Part shown: positions 43,811-53,262 of the stretch, in pieces
How positions within the stretch are numbered: position 1 is the stretch's first letter
How the letters are laid out: each line of letters begins with the position of its first letter
Assembly (NCBI GenBank): GCA_019925095.2
Contig: JAHHIN020000030.1
Location: 2,384,501 to 2,448,500 of the forward strand
DNA from: Dendrolimus kikuchii
Taxonomy: Eukaryota > Arthropoda > Insecta > Lepidoptera > Lasiocampidae
DNA: 64,000 nucleotides
Direction of reading: 5' to 3'
Translations under genes and position numbers: made by a program
Notes under the pieces: model-generated
The model's input: the letters and a program-made list of their open reading frames with translations, nothing else
What the model was told of the DNA's origin: nothing
Database searches by the model: none

Positions 43811-46759
43811 ATGACTTTGAATGATGTTAGTGCCTTATCTTCAGAACTAGAAGCAATAACAGTATCTAAATCAGTTACATGTCCTCCAGATCAATGCTAT
43901 AATTATATACGTATGTATAAGTTTAAAAGATCCTTAACTATTATTCATCTAAATATCCGAAGTTTAAATAAAAATCTTGATCAATTTAAAATACTTCTTG
44001 AGCAATTAAAAATAAAATTTGACATTGTTATACTAAGTGAATGCTGGTTACATAAATGTCCCTTTGTACCACCTCTGGATGGTTTTAAAACGCATTATAC
44101 ATTAAATATTTCTAACCAAAATGATGGTCTGGTTATCTATATCAGAGAAGGTTTGAACTACACTATAGACGAACCTAAAACATTAAACGACGCGAACTGC
44201 CTAGTCTGCATAATCAATAAAGAATTTGTTCTATTAGCCGTCTATCGATCACCTTCAGTTGTAAATGCCGATGCTTTTATTACAAGCCTAGATAATCTAC
44301 TATCAACTTATAATAATTATAAAAATGTTTGTATAATGGGAGATATTAATATTGATATAAAGGATAATAACTGTGATAATAAATCAGAAGAATATCTCAA
44401 TCTGACAACTACTCATGGTCTTCTACCTGCTCATACTTTACCCACTCGAACTAATAATTGTTTAGATCATATATTGTTAAAAACCAAATGTGAGTCTATT
44501 GCTTTAGTAGTTCAGTCGTTTATTACAGATCATTGTCCTACTATATTGTGTACGTCATGTAATATGAAAATCAACACTCCGCCAAAAATACGTCCAATAG
44601 TAGATAGTGATGCAATTATTAATGTACTTTATTCAACTGACTTTTCCCACATATTCGCTATTCAAGACCCAAATTTAGCTGCAAACAAACTTATTTCCAA
44701 AATATCAAATACTATCAAGGAATATACGAATTATTCTTCAGTCCCACGCTGCAAAAGAAACCTAAAGCCATGGATCACTCCTGGCTTATTACGCTGTATT
44801 AGAAACAGGGATGCCATGCACCTGAAACTAAGGAAAGATCCCGATAACGCTATTTTGAAGCTCACTTACACCCGTTATAGAAACTTCGTAAACAAAACAT
44901 TGAAAACCCAAAAATCAACCCACCTTAAAACTCTGTTAAATAATGCAAAAAGTCCCAAGGTTGTTTGGGATATTATTAAAAATGTCTCAAACATACCTGT
45001 TAATAAATCTTCCTCCTCAGATACACTTTTGCAAACTCACTCCAATCCTATAGAATCTATAAATCAAGTTAATTACTTTTTCGCAAATATAGGTAAGGAA
45101 CTTGCAAGTAAAATTAGACCTAGTACAACTTCTAACAGCCATGCATCAAATAACGACTCTCTAACCCATCGTGATTCTCTTGCTTTGCTTCCTGTTGATC
45201 AGGAAGAGATAGAAAATATTATTGTTTATCTTAGAAATAATTGTGCAGTTGGTTTTGATGGTATTCCGGCATCCTTACTGAAGTCTTTAAAACATGTTTT
45301 AGTACCTTTAATAATACATATTTGTAACCTTTCCTTGAATCAAGGTGTTTTTCCAGATATTTTTAAAAAGGCTATAGTGCATCCCATTCACAAGGGCGGT
45401 AATGAAGATATAGTCAATAATTATAGGCCTATATCAGTTCTTCCAAGTATGTCAAAAATTTTAGAAAAAGCTCTAAATAATCGCTTAATTGATTATTTAG
45501 AGGCCAAAACATTAATTGCAACCAATCAATATGGTTTTCGTCGAGGCTTATCAACTAATGATGCAGTGTCAGCTTTAGTCGACAGTGTGGTGGCACACTT
45601 TGACAAAGGTGAATCCTGTCTTGGGATTTTTCTAGATATCTCTAAAGCTTTCGATACAGTATATGTACCTAAACTCTTATCTAAACTTGAAGCTTTAGGT
45701 GTAAGAGGGATTGCATTAAATATTTTTTCTGATTATCTCGAGAGACGAAGTCAGTGTGTTAAGATTAGTAATTACATAAGCGAAAGTGAAAATCTGACAG
45801 TAGGCGTGCCTCAAGGCAGTATTCTGGGCCCAACACTTTTTACGGTGTATATCAACGATCTCTGCCAGCTACAAATTCCCAACTGCAAAATTTTCACGTA
45901 TGCCGACGATACGGCCCTATTAATCCATGGAAGTGGCTGGGATGAAGTTCAAAAAAATGCTGAACTTGCACTCTCGTGTGTAATGAACTGGCTATCTTTG
46001 AATTTACTTACCTTGAACTTAACTAAAACTTTATTTATTCCCTTTGGTATTAGATCTCATAGTCTCCCTCGTGATCAATTATTTTCTATTAAAGCACATT
46101 CTTGCACTAATGCTAATTTTAATTGTACGGACTGCCCACAAATCACCAGAGCGTCTAAAGTAAAGTACCTAGGAGTTTTTATTGACCAAAATCTAAAATG
46201 GATTGAACACATAGATTATCTCAGCGCTCGTGTTAGGAAACTTATTTATGTATTTAAAAACCTCAGGCATGTTGCTGATATTAAAACCATGAAAATGGTA
46301 TATTTCTCACTTTGCGAATCGATGATTTGTTACTGCAACACTGCTTGGGGCGGAGCATATAAGACTCATATTCTTAAATTAGAGAGAGCACAACGGGCTG
46401 TCTTAAAGGTTATGTCTAGCAAACATTTTCGATACCCAACCTTCCAATTATACAAAGATATATCGCTATTAACCGTTAGACAACTATTTATTTTACAACT
46501 AATTTTGAAAACGCACGGTAAATTAACATTTGACCCCACCATTTTTGAACTTAAAAGAAGACATGACGTAATATGTCCTACGATACGTTGTAGAACAACA
46601 GTAGCAAATAGCTACGCTTCTTCACTAGGCAGTCGCTTGTATAATAAAATCAATAAAGCTTTAGAAATTTATCCACTCACAAAATATAAAGTAAAAAACA
46701 AGGTCTATGAATATTTACTCTCGCTTAGCTATGATGCTACTGAAGTGCTTATTAAGTAA
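43811..46759 (+). CDS. CR1-like LINE ORF2: endonuclease and reverse transcriptase
   Basis: 982 residues from the first ATG (43811); three earlier codons are open. Endonuclease about 40-260: IIHLNIRSLNKN, VILSECWLH, LLAVYRSP, IMGDINIDI, NCLDHILLK, and ITDHCPTIL with the catalytic Asp-His. Reverse transcriptase about 470-750: NYRPISVLPSMSKILEK, QYGFRRGLSTNDAV, FLDISKAFDTV, VPQGSILGP and TYADDTALL. The C-terminal thumb region ends without RNase H or a clear zinc cluster. The product nicks target DNA and primes reverse transcription on its own RNA. The ORF is unbroken, which suggests a young copy. Confidence 0.93.
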   Translation: MTLNDVSALSSELEAITVSKSVTCPPDQCYNYIRMYKFKRSLTIIHLNIRSLNKNLDQFKILLEQLKIKFDIVILSECWLHKCPFVPPLDGFKTHYTLNISNQNDGLVIYIREGLNYTIDEPKTLNDANCLVCIINKEFVLLAVYRSPSVVNADAFITSLDNLLSTYNNYKNVCIMGDINIDIKDNNCDNKSEEYLNLTTTHGLLPAHTLPTRTNNCLDHILLKTKCESIALVVQSFITDHCPTILCTSCNMKINTPPKIRPIVDSDAIINVLYSTDFSHIFAIQDPNLAANKLISKISNTIKEYTNYSSVPRCKRNLKPWITPGLLRCIRNRDAMHLKLRKDPDNAILKLTYTRYRNFVNKTLKTQKSTHLKTLLNNAKSPKVVWDIIKNVSNIPVNKSSSSDTLLQTHSNPIESINQVNYFFANIGKELASKIRPSTTSNSHASNNDSLTHRDSLALLPVDQEEIENIIVYLRNNCAVGFDGIPASLLKSLKHVLVPLIIHICNLSLNQGVFPDIFKKAIVHPIHKGGNEDIVNNYRPISVLPSMSKILEKALNNRLIDYLEAKTLIATNQYGFRRGLSTNDAVSALVDSVVAHFDKGESCLGIFLDISKAFDTVYVPKLLSKLEALGVRGIALNIFSDYLERRSQCVKISNYISESENLTVGVPQGSILGPTLFTVYINDLCQLQIPNCKIFTYADDTALLIHGSGWDEVQKNAELALSCVMNWLSLNLLTLNLTKTLFIPFGIRSHSLPRDQLFSIKAHSCTNANFNCTDCPQITRASKVKYLGVFIDQNLKWIEHIDYLSARVRKLIYVFKNLRHVADIKTMKMVYFSLCESMICYCNTAWGGAYKTHILKLERAQRAVLKVMSSKHFRYPTFQLYKDISLLTVRQLFILQLILKTHGKLTFDPTIFELKRRHDVICPTIRCRTTVANSYASSLGSRLYNKINKALEIYPLTKYKVKNKVYEYLLSLSYDATEVLIK

Positions 46760-47120
46760 CTTAATAAGATTAAAATCTTTTAAACTTTTATCCCACTTTC
46801 TCTCTTCTCTATCTCCTTCTCTACAGAAACATACACGCACACACACACATCCTAATATATATGTACATGAACATGACCACATACACACTGCATGGAGATC
46901 TTAAATGTTAACACTGGCAATTGGCGTGAGGAACCTCTGATTGACTCATATTACAGGTAAATTATGCCTAGTTTGAGAGTCAGAGTCAACTTAACATTTT
47001 GTGTAGTGTTTTTAGCCTCTAAAATGTGTTTCCTTGTTCATTCTTTCAATTTTTGTACTTTGTTTTTTCTTAAAGGCTTAATAAAGATATTTTGTATTTT
47101 GTATTTGTATTTGTATTTGT

Positions 47121-47685
47121 GGCCGAGGTCGTCCGCCCCGTAAAGCGTGGGGAGCTTTACGTCTCTGGGCTGGACGAATCGGTCACGGTCGATGGGCTGC
47201 GTGACGCGATCGCGCGCGCCGGCAACTGCCGGCGCGACGACGTGCGCACGAAACACATCGGTGCAGGACCGGGCGGTTTGGGCGCATCGTACGTGATGTG
47301 CCCCGTCGCTGCTGCCAAAGTCATCGTCGAGATGGGCTACCTCGTGGTAGGCTTCACCTCGGCGAGGGTAGAGGCACTGGAAGCCAGACCGATACGTTGT
47401 TACCGGTGTTACAACGTCGGCCATGGCGCCCAGACCTGTCCGGACACGTGCCCGGACCGGACTAACTTGTGTCTCCGCTGCGGTAAGAGCGGACACAAGA
47501 TGCCGGACTGCACGGCCCGGAACCCCCACTGCGCGGCGTGTGCGGCGGGGGGACTCAACGCTGCCCACCCCACGTTGGCGAGGTTCTGCCAGCCTCCCTA
47601 CGTGAAGGGCAAATTCGTCCATCCGAGGACGAAACAACGCACGGGTGTTACGGGAGTACGCGCAATGGACACCTCCAATGCCTAG
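47121..47685 (+). pseudogene. R1-clade ORF1, C-terminal part with three zinc knuckles
   Basis: The frame is open from the junction: VAEVVRPVKRGELYVSGL, then an RRM-like ALEARPIRC boundary. Knuckles are CYRCYNVGHGAQTC, CLRCGKSGHKMPDC and a third variant CAACAAGG...H...C. It stops with TAG at 47683-47685. Gag-like RNA binding is expected. The N-terminal two thirds are missing, so the protein cannot be complete. Confidence 0.88.
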
Positions 47686-50600
47686 TACGCCCGTAACAAT
47701 ACTATTTCAGGCGAACGTAAACCACTCCCCCACCGCTCAGGATTTGTGCCTGCAGGCGATGGCGGAGTGGCAAGCGAACTTGGCCGTAATAAGCGAACCT
47801 TATTACGTGCCGCCTTGCGGCAATTGGGTGGGCGACCTCGACGAAGTGGTAGCGGTGGTGGCCAGAGCCGGTTCTGGCACACCGCTTACATGTCTTGAAA
47901 GAGGAAAGGGCTATGCGGTGGCGGAGAGCGGGAGTATCGTCGTCATAGGCGTTTACTTTTCGCGCAGCCGCCCCCTGGCGGAGTTCGAGCTTCACTTGGA
48001 CGCCATCAGGGCTGCCATAGACAGATTGTCGCCTAAAACGATCTTCGTGATGGGCGACTTTAACGCAAAACACTGTTCCTGGGGAAATACGTTCACGGAA
48101 CCTAGGGGCCGGACGGTTGAGGAATGGGCTCTTCAATCTGGCCTGACCATATTGAACCAGGGATCGGTCCAGACCTGCGTGCGCGCGCGGGGTGGATCGG
48201 TCATAGACCTGTCATTCGCCACTCATGCGGCCGCCCGCAGAGTTGTCGGATGGAGGGTGCTGGAGGAGGTGGAGTCGCTCTCTGATCATCGGTACATCAG
48301 ATTTGAGCTTACCCCCTCCTCCGGTCCGAGCCCTGTTCATCGCCCCCCTCTCTTCCCGCGTTGGGCCCTTACCAAGCTCGATCCGGAGCAGGCCGAGGAG
48401 TGGGCACTCACGGAAAGCTGGGCCTACCCAGTCGAATTCGAGAACCTGGAGTCGCAGGCAGAGCACATGCGCAAGACCCTGACGAGGGTTTGCGACGCGG
48501 CGATGCCTCGCGTCTCCAAGCGGCAGCCTCCGTGCAAGCAGGTCCACTGGTGGACCGAGGAGCTGGGCGAGATGCGAAAGGCAGTTCGCATCATCAGCCA
48601 CAGGCTCAAACGCGGCAGGGCGCGCCGTCCTCCGGACTACGTCGCGGAAAATGGACTCGTGGGAGAGTTTAGGGAGGCCAGAAAGGCCCTTTCGATTGCA
48701 ATACTGCAAGCGAAAGCCCGGGCTCGGGCCGAGCTCCTCGAGACGCTCGATCGGGACCCTTGGGGGCGTCCGTACCGTGGGGCTCGCAACACGTTGCGGC
48801 CTTGCACATCCACGGTCACGGAAACGCTCGAACCCGAGGTGCTCCGGTCGGTTATCGACGGGCTCTTCCCGGATCCGGGAAACTTCACTCCCCCCAGTAT
48901 GGGTCCACCCGTTCCCGACACTCCCACGGACGAGGAGCCTCACTCCATCTCCGAGGGGGAACTAGACGTTGCCCTGGACCGGCTCCGGGGCAGGAAGACG
49001 GCACCGGGACCCGACGGGGTTCCAGGTCGACTCCTCTTCCTGGCCGCTAAACATCTACGCGGCCAGCTGCGGGAACTGTTCGAAGCCTGTATTCGCGCAG
49101 GTCGGCTCCCGTCGCAATGGAAGGAGGGTCGTTTGTGCCTGATTCCCAAGGGAGGTCGGCCTCCCAACGATCCGTCCGCCTTCAGGCCCATAGTGCTGCT
49201 GAACGAGGTCGCTAAGGTCTTCGAAAAGATCTTGGCGGAGCGGCTCGTGAAGCATCACGACACTGTGGAGCCGGGGCTTTCAGAAACGCAGTTCGGGTTT
49301 CGGCGGAGGCGCTCCACGATGGACGCCTTCGAGACGCTGCGAACGTCAACGGACGAAGCCGTCCAAGCGAAGGATGTCGTTCTTGCGGTGTCGCTAGATA
49401 TAGCGAACGCCTTTAACAGCCTCCCTCATGAGACGATCAGGGAGGGGCTCCGCGCGCATGGAGTCCCCCCGTACCTCACGAGGCTGTTGGGCGCGTACCT
49501 GCAGGATCGACATATCCTTTGGGAGGGCGGTGAGTCCGGCAATCCCGTGTTAGCTCGGCGACGCGTCGCGTGCGGCGTTCCACAGGGCTCGGTCCTCGGG
49601 CCGATTCTTTGCAACGAAGGTTATGACTGGATCCTTCGGGTTCCGGTCCTACCCGGGGTAGGGCTGATCTGCTTTGCGGACGACACCCTACTCACGGCAC
49701 GCGCTGCGTCATTTGCGGAATCCGTGGACGTCGCTAACGCCGGGTTGGCGATTGTCGTAGATCGAATAGCTAGGCTGGGCTTGAGGGTCTCCCCCGCGAA
49801 AACGGAGGCCATCATGTTCCATAGGAAATTTCGCAATCCCCCCGCGGACTTGACCGTTTCGGTCCAAGGGGTGGCCATTAGAGTAGGGCCCCAGATGAAA
49901 TATCTGGGGCTAGTTCTCGATGGGAAATGGCTGTTCAAAGCGCACTTTGAGCAGCTAGTTCCCAAACTCGTCAAATCCGCGGGCGCACTCTCGAGGCTGC
50001 TTCCCAACGTAGGGGGCCCGGGAGGTGCGACGCGGAAACTTTACTCTGGCATCCTGAGGAGTATGGCACTGTACCGTGCATCCGTCTGGTCCAATGCACT
50101 TCACCGCCACAACAGAACCCTGCTGCAACGGGCGCAGCAGGTTCTGGCCGTGAGGACCATACGGGGGTATCGCACAGTGTCGCGGACGGCGGCCACCCTC
50201 CTGGCAGGCGATCCGCCCTGGCATCTCCAGGCGGACGTCCTGACAGTGGTGCGCCGCACCCGGCAGGATGCCCTAGCTAGAGGCCTGACCTTCTGTCAGG
50301 TCGAAATCGAGGCGATCAGGAAGCGGGAAACCGCCTCCATGATCGCCGTCTGGTCTCAAGAGCTCGACAACCCTGCGGCCTATGGCGGCTACACGGTGGA
50401 TGCAATCAGGCCACAGCTGACGGAATGGGTCAACCGCACCAGCGGCACCCTGACCTTCAGGACGACACAGATACTTACCGGACACGGATGTTTCGATAAG
50501 TATCTGTGTCGCATTGTGGGCTGCTTGCCTTCCCCGGACTGCCGCCAGTGCGGCGCGCCCGACACGGCGTTACACACGCTTGTCGAGTGCGCCGCATGGG

Positions 50601-50854
50601 CGCCGCAGCGTTTCGAACTTGAGACGCACGTAGGTCCAGTCGACTCGCTCTGCGACTTGGTCAAGGCCATGCTGCAGAGCAGCGACAATTGGGGGGCTGC
50701 GGTTACTTTTTGCGAGACAGTAATGTCACTCAAGGAGGCCGCAGAACGAGACAGGGAGAGAAGTCCTGCAGCGCGTGCCAATGCGTCTTCTCGAGGTCGC
50801 CGGCCTTCAGCTGGCACCCGGAGAGGCAGGTACGCGCATTACTTCCCTCCCTGA
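47678..50854 (+). CDS. R1-clade ORF2: endonuclease and reverse transcriptase, intact
   Basis: 1,058 residues from ATG 47678, which overlaps the ORF1 stop in ATGCCTAG, suggesting coupled reinitiation. The frame is also open back to 47645 without ATG. Endonuclease: LFQANVNHSPTAQDLCLQ, LAVISEPYYVP, FVMGDFNAKHCSWG, SVIDLSFAT, SLSDHRYIRFEL. Reverse transcriptase: RGRKTAPGPDGVPGRLL, FRPIVLLNEVAKVFEK, QFGFRRRRSTMDAF, SLDIANAFNSLPH, GVPQGSVLGPILCN and ICFADDTLL. The C-terminus has CLPSPDCRQCGAPDTALHTL with LVEC, a CCHC cluster usual in R1. No break seen. Minus-strand ORFs here are GC-driven shadows. Confidence 0.93.
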   Translation: MPSTPVTILFQANVNHSPTAQDLCLQAMAEWQANLAVISEPYYVPPCGNWVGDLDEVVAVVARAGSGTPLTCLERGKGYAVAESGSIVVIGVYFSRSRPLAEFELHLDAIRAAIDRLSPKTIFVMGDFNAKHCSWGNTFTEPRGRTVEEWALQSGLTILNQGSVQTCVRARGGSVIDLSFATHAAARRVVGWRVLEEVESLSDHRYIRFELTPSSGPSPVHRPPLFPRWALTKLDPEQAEEWALTESWAYPVEFENLESQAEHMRKTLTRVCDAAMPRVSKRQPPCKQVHWWTEELGEMRKAVRIISHRLKRGRARRPPDYVAENGLVGEFREARKALSIAILQAKARARAELLETLDRDPWGRPYRGARNTLRPCTSTVTETLEPEVLRSVIDGLFPDPGNFTPPSMGPPVPDTPTDEEPHSISEGELDVALDRLRGRKTAPGPDGVPGRLLFLAAKHLRGQLRELFEACIRAGRLPSQWKEGRLCLIPKGGRPPNDPSAFRPIVLLNEVAKVFEKILAERLVKHHDTVEPGLSETQFGFRRRRSTMDAFETLRTSTDEAVQAKDVVLAVSLDIANAFNSLPHETIREGLRAHGVPPYLTRLLGAYLQDRHILWEGGESGNPVLARRRVACGVPQGSVLGPILCNEGYDWILRVPVLPGVGLICFADDTLLTARAASFAESVDVANAGLAIVVDRIARLGLRVSPAKTEAIMFHRKFRNPPADLTVSVQGVAIRVGPQMKYLGLVLDGKWLFKAHFEQLVPKLVKSAGALSRLLPNVGGPGGATRKLYSGILRSMALYRASVWSNALHRHNRTLLQRAQQVLAVRTIRGYRTVSRTAATLLAGDPPWHLQADVLTVVRRTRQDALARGLTFCQVEIEAIRKRETASMIAVWSQELDNPAAYGGYTVDAIRPQLTEWVNRTSGTLTFRTTQILTGHGCFDKYLCRIVGCLPSPDCRQCGAPDTALHTLVECAAWAPQRFELETHVGPVDSLCDLVKAMLQSSDNWGAAVTFCETVMSLKEAAERDRERSPAARANASSRGRRPSAGTRRGRYAHYFPP

Positions 50855-51270
50855 GTTAGGTTCCGTTTACCGCGGGGGGCCTTTAGCTTGCTAGGAAGAG
50901 CAAAGGACCTTCTACCCCCGCACAACGAAGTGGGGTGTGTTCTCCCAGGGCACACTCCAGGCACTTTATTGCGCTGGATCGGCTGGGCGTAACTATGTTC
51001 TAAATCTCAGCCTTTCCAACACATTCAAAGCGCAGGGTCGTCAGGGAGGAGGGGGTTTTTAGTGGGTATTGGGGTTGCTCGCCCGTGCAGCAACGCTCGG
51101 AGTCTTCCACACTATTCTGTGACGTCGATCGCGGACGGAGCGCTGCCAAGAGCATACTATTGCTGCAGTGTTATCGCCCCCGACCGACGCGTGTCGTTCC
51201 CCTAGCAACGACCCAGTTTGTGCGTAAATCGGTTAAGCATTTTCCCTCGCCTCAAAACCAAAAAAAAAAA

Positions 51271-51286
51271 AGGAGCGAGATGAAAT
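51271..51286 (+). repeat. Right copy of the 16-bp target duplication
   Basis: AGGAGCGAGATGAAAT directly after the R1 A-tail; identical to 42031-42046 left of the CR1 5' end. Confidence 0.85.
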
Positions 51287-52424
51287 GATGAATGCTCCTC
51301 CGTCTCAAAGGAAGATCTTCCAGCGAGATTATTCTTATTCCTGGCAGACCTAGGCCCATCTATTATTGTTGGAAATTTGTATATATATTCTTTGTACGTT
51401 TCGGGAATCGCTTGCGACCTCAATTATTGTACAGCGCCATCTATCGGCTTGTAAGTGTTCCACTACAAGTTTTCGTCAAATCGACTTCGGGACTCCTTTG
51501 GGTGTTTTTCGCTATTTAGCATAGTTGAAGATTTGGCCCTGATAGTCCACTTAAAAAATTCACCCTGTATAATAAATCTGTAAAGGATTCGAGTATATAC
51601 AATGAATTCGAAAATAAGAAAAACACAGGGGGCTTAATACAGACCAGCTGCTTCTGAAAATACGACTTTTAGAATTTTTGTCTGTCTGTCTGTCTCTTCG
51701 AGCACCTCGTGAAAACTACTGAGGGGATTTAAATGAAACTCTTACACAGAACTAGCTCATATTCCGGATCCACATTTGGGATACCTTTTTATCCCGAAAA
51801 ATAACGTCGTTAAGGGGGTGCTGGTTTCTTGACACCATACGTGGTTATGGCAACGCGAACAAATTTCGCCAGCACATTCTAATATATAATAAACTTATAT
51901 CCTTAAAATATCAACAGAATATTTATTTTCTTAAACTAGTTAAAATACAGCCCTCTTCTTAATTTTTAAACTAGTAACACTTAAACTTAACGCGTTATAG
52001 GGTAATCTGTACCAACGTTGGCATCCGAGTACAATGATTTCGTACAAAACATTTTTGAAGTGATCTTATGGGAGGGTAAACCGCTCCGTTACGTAACGCG
52101 TTACGGCGCCAGTCTATCTGGCTTCCCTTTCTCTCACGCATACGGCAGCGGTAGGCAGGCTCCTCCTCTCTCACTCTTACCCACAGCGCTAGCCGCATTT
52201 CTTGTAATGTATATATTTAACAATTGTAACTAAGAATAAAATATATTTTATAATCAATAAAATAATTTATTAATAAATAACCTTTCATTACATTATCATA
52301 TTAATATACATAAAATTTAAGTAATAACCTAAGCTTTTCTCAAGTTAAACAATTTCAATATTAAGTAGTTCAACTTAGATTAGTTTAAGTTATTACTTCT
52401 GTCGGGCGTCTCGAGTCGCACGTT
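51287..52424. other. Intergenic stretch with decayed dispersed repeats
   Basis: Nothing codes here. 51535-51600 has a CCCTGATAGTCCACTTAAAA ... CACCCTGTAT block, like ends of mariner-derived repeats. 51665-51880 has (TGTC)n followed by CGAGCACCTCGTGAAAACTAC, common in moth repeats. The remainder is AT-rich. Confidence 0.5.
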
Positions 52425-52735
52425 TTTTTATTGCACGAGTTTATCAGACAGGCAGACGGCCCATCTGATGGAAAGCGGTGTCCATCACCTATGGACATAA
52501 TTTTTTTTTTTTTTTAGACACGCAGTGATTGTAATAATATTATTGTATATGTTACGTGATCGTATGGACAAAGCCTTAACTTTCTTTATACGGTTCACAT
52601 GACAGGAGTAGTCGATCTTCCAAGATGGTGGCGTGATGAAGATCATGAGAAACCATGTAAGGGTCTCCAAGAAGTTTCAACGTGGTCTTTCGGAGGTCTA
52701 TCTTGGAGAAGCTCAGACGAATAGTATTAAGTACT
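52425..52735 (-). repeat. A-tailed retroposon (copy 7) with a second A-tailed fragment inserted
   Basis: 52425-52500 is the 3' end of the dispersed retroposon, cut at CCTATGGACAT. There a 16-nt T run (52501-52516) starts another minus-strand A-tailed fragment of about 220 bp, with the weak ORF TWFLMIFITPPSWKIDYS. The second family is not identified. Confidence 0.55.
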
Positions 52736-52775
52736 AGGATATACCCGCGACTTCGTCCACGCTAACTTGAAATTC

Positions 52776-53135
52776 CCGCGGGATTCCCGGGGTACAAATT
52801 ATGGTAGCATTTAAAAAAAAGAATATAATATAAGTGAGTGTTTTAGTGAAAACTGTATAAGTTAATTTTTATGCATCCGAACAACTACATAACCCGCTCC
52901 CGGGAATTTTCCCGCGGGATACCCGGCGTAAAAGATATCATACATTTTATTACATAAAACTTGCTATCTACCAGAAAAAAAAATCACATTGAAATTGGAT
53001 TTTTTTAACCTCACCATTTTAAATATTTCCCAAAAAAAATCCCGCGGGATGTCCAGGATTAAAAGTAGCGCAGATTTTAAGTCTAACAATTTACTGTCGA
53101 TCAGCGAAACCCCATCGAAACATTCCCGCGGAATC
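52776..53135 (+). repeat. Degenerate tandem repeat with CCCGCGGGAT core, period about 132 bp
   Basis: TCCCGCGGGAT-like palindromes start at 52777, 52909, 53040 and, as CCCGCGGAAT, near 53127. Between them are AT-rich spacers with little similarity. They lead straight into the 5' end of the I-clade LINE. Confidence 0.6.
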
Positions 53136-53262
53136 ACGTTTTGGCGAATTTCTCCTGGTTTTCTTTCGTGTTTTTCTGTTTTCCTGGCTTTGTGTTGTCA
53201 TTTATCTGTTGGTGTTGGCTATTTTTAAGTTTATTATTAGTGGTAAGTACTTTACTTCATAA

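Larger units (their letters stand above)
42047..47120 (+). mobile_element. CR1-like LINE with two intact ORFs
   Basis: It begins at 42047 with a GC-rich 5' UTR (TCCGTGAGCCGAAGTCGG). It carries ORF1 (42450-43373) and ORF2 (43811-46759) and ends in a (TTTGTA)n-type tail at about 47085-47120 after TTAATAAAGA. A short microsatellite 3' end and an EN-RT ORF2 without RNase H fit the CR1 group. No lesions seen in either ORF. The 3' end abuts an R1 LINE with no DNA between. Confidence 0.88.
47121..51270 (+). mobile_element. R1-clade LINE, 5'-truncated in ORF1, GC-rich
   Basis: Base composition jumps to about 60% GC at 47121, directly after the CR1 tail. What remains is the last third of ORF1 with the zinc knuckles, all of ORF2, a 400-bp 3' UTR and an A-tail at 51259-51270. 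It is followed by the 16-bp duplication that also lies left of the CR1 element. No 28S rDNA flanks it, so it is not a site-specific rDNA insertion here. ORF2 is open. Confidence 0.9.

Noticed and set aside
43440..43814. 124-codon ORF between CR1 ORF1 and ORF2
   Set aside because: Low-complexity Tyr/His/Phe-rich reading of AT-rich spacer without motifs.
47702..50817. Long minus-strand ORFs under the R1 element
   Set aside because: GC-rich coding DNA leaves open antisense frames. None has a recognisable motif, while the plus strand is full-length R1 ORF2.
47121..51270. R1 as an rDNA-resident element
   Set aside because: No 28S rRNA sequence lies on either side. The left neighbour is a CR1-like LINE.
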